Of a stretch of 64,000 nucleotides of DNA, positions 58,150 to 64,000 are shown piece after piece. Position numbers and translations under genes: made by a program. The notes under the pieces were generated by a model. It was given only the letters and a program-made list of their open reading frames with translations, was not told where the DNA came from and did not search any database. Source of the DNA: Siphonodentalium dalli. Taxonomy: Eukaryota; Mollusca; Scaphopoda; Gadilida; Siphonodentaliidae. Each line of letters begins with the position of its first letter. Position 1 is the first letter of the stretch. Where the stretch lies: the NCBI GenBank assembly GCA_032622095.1, contig CP136063.1:28398987-28462986 (forward strand). Reading direction: 5' to 3'.

Positions 58150-58575
58150 GATAATCTGATCCAATTATAATGGAATTCCACAGTGTAACTGTAAATTATT
58201 TAGTTCGTGATTCGGTAGGATCACGTATCAATCTACCGATTTTTAAGTCGAACAAAGGACGATCGAAATACCGTATTATACCGTATTTATGTTGAATTAC
58301 CATGTGTCGCATAATGTGGTTTTGTTTAGTAGAATGGTTCACAAAACGATAGATGTCTACACAGCTTACAATGTAATGTAGATTAGTGTTAAAGACCGGC
58401 CGGAATAGCGTCACAAACTCGACAGTAATTTCGTCGTATAACTCTTCCCATGATATATGCCACATACTCTTATTAAGTTGCAGACTATTTAGAAACCGAC
58501 GCTGTGTGTTATTATGGATTAACCCATATACGGTACAGAACAAACACTCACTTGACTAAGACACAAGCCCAGTAA
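58150..58575. other. Upstream flank of the 7-finger gene
   Basis: Collinear with 12790-13195. A tandem duplication of ataccgtatt occurs near 58270. No gene is seen. Confidence 0.6.
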
Positions 58576-59449
58576 TAGTCCAGCAGAACTGGGGTCCAAC
58601 CCAAAATTCTCTGTTAAAGTTTTTTTCTCAGTTGATAATGTATCACGGGGGTGTCTTTATTGATATTCCGGTTGATGTGGATGTGTAACCATTGGGGAAC
58701 TTTTTTTTATTCAAGATGGCCGCTGAATAGCTAAAAGTCTTAAATAGTGTGTATAACTTGACCATGTCAGCGGCAATTCCGAATCAATAACAGCATATAT
58801 GACAGCAGAAATACGATACGGTGTATGTATTATGACATGTTTTGACAAATGACATAAACTGGACAACATCGACAATTAAATACTCAAGATGGCTGCCAAA
58901 ATGGCCGCTATCATTGCTCGAATCGTATATGTTGTAAGACTATCAAGACAGTGCTTCCAACATATAACATTTTCGCTTTATTTTGTAACAACATGTCATT
59001 AGGACAGAAACAAAGGAATTATAAAGACATATGTAAATCAGCATTGGTGTATTGAAGAAATAATGTATCTAGAATATTCAGTGTATGTCATCAGATCTTC
59101 CTCGTCATGTCGATTTGTCAGCTCCTCCATACACCGACTGTTCCCCTCTCACGAATAGAACGCCGTGTGTGCACATTGAACCCACACACACACAGCCACA
59201 ACGTTCTGTCATGCAAGGGACATTTGAAGCGCAACAATATCTAATGAGTTTTAGTATAGTCTCAGGAGCTAGTGGTTTCTCAGTTGGGACAACGGTTGGG
59301 ACGGGTGATCCGTTCTCTCTCGACAAGCCGTAATCAGTTGGATTTAGATAATCAGGTGTGTCACCAAGCGCATGTCTCCATACACATACTTGTAAGTGAG
59401 CGCGTTTAATATGTTTCCATTAAAGCATCGTCGGTTGGATGTACGGCAT

Positions 59450-60731
59450 TCAGTTTTGGCGCTTCCGTCGAGCATCTGTGGTTGATTGGCAATTTGGTTG
59501 TCCATAGCAATCCAAAATAAATGGTTTAGCCGCATCTACAACTCTGGCTTTTGAAACGGATGGCACAACAATATATGTTAGATTCTGACTTTCAACTTTG
59601 AGAATCTTAAGGGCAGTACATTTGCCTATGCCATATAGAGCCGCGACAGTGCCACATCCTGCGAGTCCATGCATTGCTAAAAGGTCACGAGCGATATTCA
59701 TTTGAGCTTTCATTGATGTTTATTGTGTTCCGTCCTTTTGCCGGTGCTACCACCAGTATATGGCCGGATAAATCACCGTGATAAAGGAGATAGAGTAGCA
59801 TTACAACTAAGTTGGTGTCATCTGCCACAACTAACGATGTTTGGGCTGCTACTCTCGCAACCTGCTGAACAATAAGAGTATCTCCTTCATGGGTCGATCT
59901 GAGATCACGCCTATTGATGCATATGCCCTTATTAATCTCTATAGGAATGGGATCCTTTCCCGTTACTACGAGTCGTTTTTTTTGTATTGGCAAAACATTC
60001 CTCATGGTGCACCTGGAGATAATTAACATTCGTGTCAATAAGCTGTGCTCTGTTGTCGCTCATTTTCAGGATAACTTTTCGTGGGTAAAACCTCGTGTTT
60101 TGCTTGACGTGAAGACTCTGCTACCCCTTTATATCGGGCTTATGCTGAGTTTATTATACCTATCCAATATCAAGTATACATCTGTTTTCTATGTCAGTGT
60201 TGCAAGTATATAAGCCGAAATTTATCAAGGAAATCTTGCACTACCCCAAGCGATGGCCATCGTACTGTCCATAATATTGCACAGCCGTCTAGGAAGATGG
60301 CATGGATGGCACCGCCCTTTGGTATGTCGGATATGATGTCAACATGCAGCGCATTCTTCGGGTTTGATTTAAATTTACTTCCTTCACATGTCCGTTAGAC
60401 TCAACCATTGAAGGTGGATAGGGCGATAGCTCATACGAAAGAATGTCATCAATACCCAAGGATTTAACCCCATTGCCCTCGCTTAAATCACTTCTGTGTC
60501 AAAAATGTGTACATTGCCAATATTTATATGCCTACTAGCTGTTGTAATTGTTTTCATGCTCCGGCTTATTGTATTATGGAAACTGGACGGCCAACTTTTT
60601 TCGAAATTTATTGTCTGTTCTCGTCCAAGTTCCACGGCCTTATCTACATTGACGGAGGAATGGGTAGTCACTTGTCCGGGCTCCACATTAGCGATCCCTT
60701 GTGGATGCTGCTCCGGATCAAGTGGGTCCAT
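59450..60731 (-). pseudogene. Relic FEN/XPG-like (PIN-fold) nuclease gene of a widespread uncharacterised invertebrate family
   Basis: Minus-strand pieces in several frames follow the order of a family common in fish and invertebrate genomes: VELGREQTINFEKSWPSSFHN with NIGNVHIFDTEVI (60731-60483), SYELSPYPPSM and DGCAILWTVRWPSLGVVQDF (about 60450-60225), RLVVTGKDPIPIEINKG, RRDLRSTHEGDTLIVQQVA and SLVVADDTNLV (60038-59685), and LLAMHGLAGCGTVAALYGIGKCTALKIL (59713-59450). The ADD acidic pair and the GIGK helix-turn-helix resemble FEN1-type nucleases. The GCD motif of the family reads GCG here. Frameshifts separate the parts, so it is non-functional. Nuclease assignment is from motif resemblance. 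Confidence 0.6.
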
Positions 60732-61667
60732 GCACAGTTCCAGCTTATGTTTTAGTGAATCTCGATCAGCCTTGTCAACCTTTATTCCAGAACTTGATAC
60801 TTCTTTATATCATGCCTGAGTGCATTCGCCTCCCTTCTCTCGCATACAATCCAAATCGTATATCAGGCAATTCCATGTATTCAAACTGTATCCCCATGTG
60901 CGAACACTCCCTGGTTTCAGCGTGAGGGTTCATGACCATATCGCATGAAGGTGGTCTCAATCGCCATGTTACTCCAAATGGCATTATACTGCCACTGCTG
61001 TGGTGCATAGTGTGCTGACCCTTCAGGAATGGCTTCTGAACATCACCCGGTAGTAATTCCATTGACCACAGGTATTATCGTGCATATCTGGCATAATGCG
61101 TGTATCCAGCTGCGAAGAAAAGAGGAATTAACCTCAATGGTGTCTAGATGGAGCGCCACACCGGCATTTCCAGTGCACTTTTCGTTGCTATTGCAACCTT
61201 CTTTGTAACGAAATTTGATTAAGCATTCAGACAAACTTGACCTATTTTTGTTCTACATGCACACGTGACGCGTATCGTATTGAGAGTCATGTTTCGAAAG
61301 TGTACATCTTCGTAACATGAAAATGTTGATTATATGACAGCCATTTTGGCCGCCATTTTGCACAATCCTGTAACAGTAAGATGTTAACATTTTGTTGTGA
61401 TCCGGTGTGAACATATGTACATAAACCAACGTTTTAACGTGATTTCCAACTTCTGCTACTGAATAAAACATGATCGCACCCATATGGCCATATGTCGTTT
61501 TGGGTAGGTTGTTGCAATCTTGAATATTTAATTTTCCCCAAGTGTAACAAGAGCACATCAACCGGAAAATAGTTGCCGTGATACTACTAATGAATTATCC
61601 GCCGAGAAAAAAACTTTAACAGAGAATTTTGGGTTAGGGCAAAATTCGGTACTTGGCTGCTAGACTA
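60732..61667. other. Remainder of the TAA-flanked element
   Basis: A minus-strand frame at 61062-60805 has no family that I recognise. The right inverted end is at 61602-61667. Confidence 0.45.
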
Positions 61668-61706
61668 TAAACGGTGGTTTACCAGGCTTTACTCTGTGCC
61701 AGTTAA

Positions 61707-62231
61707 AGATGGATTATCTCTTTAAATAACAATTTTTAAATACTTGCGTGGGTATAAAATAATAGATATGAACTGAAGACCTATGTCCGGAAAAGCTTCT
61801 ATCAATTAATATTGATTTTATTTCGAATATAAAATCGGGCCCATTTATGTTACTATTTTTAGAACCGACCATTCGGATGAGACCTTATTGCGATATAGAG
61901 CACCGGGCTGTTCCCACGGCTACGCAACGAATGTCAAATGTCACAGATTGGTTGTTTGTATTGTTTTGTTCCAACGATATAAGCGAAAACGAGTATAATT
62001 AACATCTATTTGTGACAAAATTGCACAATATAATTTCTGGTCTCTGTTAACAGTACCCAACATACCATTGTTCGTTAGCTGAACAAACACACCTTTTTAA
62101 ACCAGAAAATATTCGAAATACAATTAATATTAATCGATAGAAACATTTCCGGACAGGAGTCGTCGATTCAAATCTAATATTTTATACCCCGGTAACTATA
62201 TAATACATGTTTACAAAGAGATAATCCACCT
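61707..62231 (-). mobile_element. Family A MITE, 525 bp, inverted relative to the others
   Basis: AGATGGATTATCTCTTT...AAAGAGATAATCCACCT between TTAA at 61703-61706 and 62232-62235. The same TTAA is empty in block 1 (13227-13230). Internally it is the reverse complement of the other copies. Confidence 0.9.
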
Positions 62232-62722
62232 TTAAGGTAAAGGTATAGGTTACACACAACTAATTCAATAGAGTTATGCTTCCTGAAATTGTGTAGGGAA
62301 ACTAGAATCAGATAAAAATCATTCCATGGCCACTGATTGATGCATTATGTTGACAATATAAATACATAAATAAATAATAAAATTAAGCTGCTGTACAAAA
62401 AATGCATGCTGAATATTGTGTCTATTTGACCCCAAGTAGAACTTTGTGGTAGTGTGTTTTTATAGCTGTGAATTTACTGCGAACCTTCGGTAGTCAGGGA
62501 AGCGGTGAAATTTGAATGGGAAAAAATACCGAAACCTGTCCGTTTCATGGTATGAATTTATCAGGCTTGAGACCCACTTCATGCTCAGTAAGAGGTTTTG
62601 GTGCAAATAGGTCCAGTTTCAGCACAAATGATACATACGTTAGCGCATATCGGTAAATGAGTTATCTACCGTGACGTACTTCGCGAAATAACTTCCGGTT
62701 GGTATATTACGAACCAGGAAGT

Positions 62723-63330
62723 ATGGCGTCAGAAATCGAAAACACAAAGAAAGCGAATGATATTATGGATAAAAACGACGACTTTGCAACGATGAAGAAG
62801 TTATTTAAAAGGAATAGGACTTCCAATATTCGGAAATAAATCGGAATTGATTTTGAAAGGATAATTGGAGCGAAATTGTTGGATTTGGATCGTGTTTCTA
62901 AACAGAAAAAGACAGAAGACGAAAATGACCTACGACGGGTTAGCGATCGTTTGTTGACGCCTCTTGGTGAGAATCTACCGGACCCTGGTGTACTGGTTAA
63001 TGGCTGGGAATTCGACTGCAAAACTGTTTCCGTGATTACACAAAAGGAACTGTACATTTATCTAGTTTTGAATCGTCAACGGACCTTTGATTACCGGGAA
63101 TTAAAAGCCAAAAAAAAAACTGCGAGCAAAAGTGTTCTACAATGATGGGCATGTGCAGAATGTGACATTTCACCCGGTCTCTGAGAACTGTACCCACTGT
63201 TTCATTAAGTGTGATTGTCTGCCATCAATTCCAACAAAAAATGCAAAGAAAACCCAGCTTACAAGAGCTGGGTCTGCCTGTCAAAATATACTGGACAAGT
63301 TAGTTCAGCTTGCTGTAACTGTGTTGCTGG
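62723..63330 (+). pseudogene. SWIM/YqaJ nuclease gene exon A, second copy
   Basis: Starts MASEIENTKKANDIM. It has the same in-frame TAA (62837) as the first copy, plus one extra A in an A-run at 63110-63119 that shifts the frame. Donor GTAAGT at 63331. Confidence 0.6.
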
Positions 63331-63946
63331 GTAAGTTTACATTACTCTCATATTAAGTTCAATAGTACATTTTTTAAATTAATAATTTATCAGGTTGCAA
63401 GTGTTTACCGTTGCAGTGTCTGTATAATTCTAATTTACAGGTTGTTTATATGTACATGTATTCACCTTTAAGCGATGTCGCCAAAATAAATACAAGGCCA
63501 TGTACTGGTACTCATAGTTTTGTCATTGACATAAACAAGAAAAAATACATTCACCATTTTATATTCAAACCATTTGATGACTGAATAATAATCATTGATG
63601 AGTAGTTACTTCATCCCATGCATTCATTTGTTGGGATGTTCAGACAATACCGGTAAGCTGTTTTTTTTTAACTTAGAATATCATGTCTGTACATTCCTAC
63701 AAATGAATGAATGAGATTCCATAGACAAATTTCAAGGGTGTTTTGTATGCATGTTGTCTGCGTATATTATATTAACGTCTCTACATGTATAAAATAGTAA
63801 TAGAATATTCCATCTTTAATTTTTGGAAAGACAAAATATATTGGGAGCAGAGGGGAAGGTGGGGTTTAGAACATAATATTCATTTGTAATTTTGATAAAG
63901 TTTTTATCTCAATACATTGAAAGTGGATTTATTATTTAATTTGCAG
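63331..63946 (+). other. Intron of the second YqaJ copy
   Basis: Collinear with 14342-14780 plus 17611-17813. The site of the family A MITE is empty, with one TTAA at 63772-63775. Confidence 0.65.
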
Positions 63947-64000
63947 ATATTGTTGTGATATACATATGTACATGCCGTTGTTTTTTTTTAACAAAATTTA
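63947..64000 (+). pseudogene. Start of YqaJ exon B, second copy (cut by window edge)
   Basis: After ttgcag the sequence matches 17814 onward, including the T-run that precedes the SWIM half-motif. Confidence 0.55.

Larger units (their letters stand above)
58576..61667. mobile_element. 3.1 kb TAA-flanked transposon with a relic nuclease gene
   Basis: The ends TAGTCCAGCAG and, reversed, TAGTCTAGCAG are flanked by TAA at 58573-58575 and 61668-61670. Block 1 shows the empty site cccagTAAacgg. A second inverted segment, ACCCAAAATTCTCTGTTAAA followed by GTTTTTTTCTC, lies at 58599-58630 and 61602-61633. A TAA duplication fits PIF/Harbinger-like elements, but no matching transposase is seen. Confidence 0.82.
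62642..64000. mobile_element. Second ISL2EU-like copy, left part (continues beyond window)
   Basis: Left end AGCGCATATCGGTAAATG, then sequence almost identical to 13654-14780 and 17607-17860. It lacks the MITE and non-LTR insertion, giving their empty site. The preceding 400 bp are also duplicated, so this copy arose with the block and not by transposition. Confidence 0.75.

Noticed and set aside
59085..59333. 82-codon plus-strand frame in the TAA-flanked element
   Set aside because: No family resemblance and overlapping frames on both strands; likely chance.

Overview
The window is eukaryotic animal DNA: AT-rich, genes with many introns, canonical GT/AG splice sites, and dense nested mobile elements with almost no single-copy host sequence. 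The mix of elements (Ty3/gypsy with extra ORFs, ISL2EU-type, THAP/TTAA-type, foldback MITEs) together with expanded C2H2 zinc-finger genes suggests a marine invertebrate, most likely a lophotrochozoan such as a mollusc. The species cannot be fixed from the sequence alone.

Layout. (1) 1-9324: the 3' part of a Ty3/gypsy LTR retrotransposon (Gag, protease, RT, RNase H, integrase ending in a PHD finger). It is damaged by stops and frameshifts. Between pol and the 3' LTR it carries an extra ORF ending in a TatD-family metallonuclease. (2) 9325-13653: a duplicated zinc-finger block with one 12-finger gene on the minus strand. (3) 13654-24368: a decayed ISL2EU-like DNA transposon with a SWIM/YqaJ nuclease gene on plus and a THAP/DDE_4 transposase on minus. 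A TTAA-flanked MITE sits in its nuclease intron, and a non-LTR retrotransposon sits inside that MITE. (4) 24369-32014: a second zinc-finger block. It holds a 9-finger gene and an unrecognised 525-codon reading frame split by a 2.5 kb transposon with exact TTTATA target duplications. (5) 32502-54633: a 22.1 kb, apparently intact TTAA-flanked Kolobok-like transposon. (6) 54655-64000: a third zinc-finger block (7-finger gene), a 3.1 kb TAA-flanked element with a relic FEN/XPG-like nuclease gene, a MITE, and the left end of a second ISL2EU copy.

The most striking object is the 22 kb element. Eleven exons join in phase to a 730-residue THAP-domain transposase with candidate D/D/E residues. On the opposite strand, two exons join in phase to a 187-residue protein that is almost entirely the cysteine-rich P2X7 C-terminal ('ballast', zinc-binding) domain. 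The two genes converge, and each has the same 19-base CRE-containing motif about 200 bp from its end of the element, so they look like a co-regulated two-gene transposon. Its introns are filled with palindromic MITEs.

The three zinc-finger blocks are paralogous, so they supply empty sites for one another. Several insertions (MITEs, the TTTATA and TAA elements, the non-LTR element, the LTR element and the 22 kb element) can therefore be delimited nearly to the base from this window alone.
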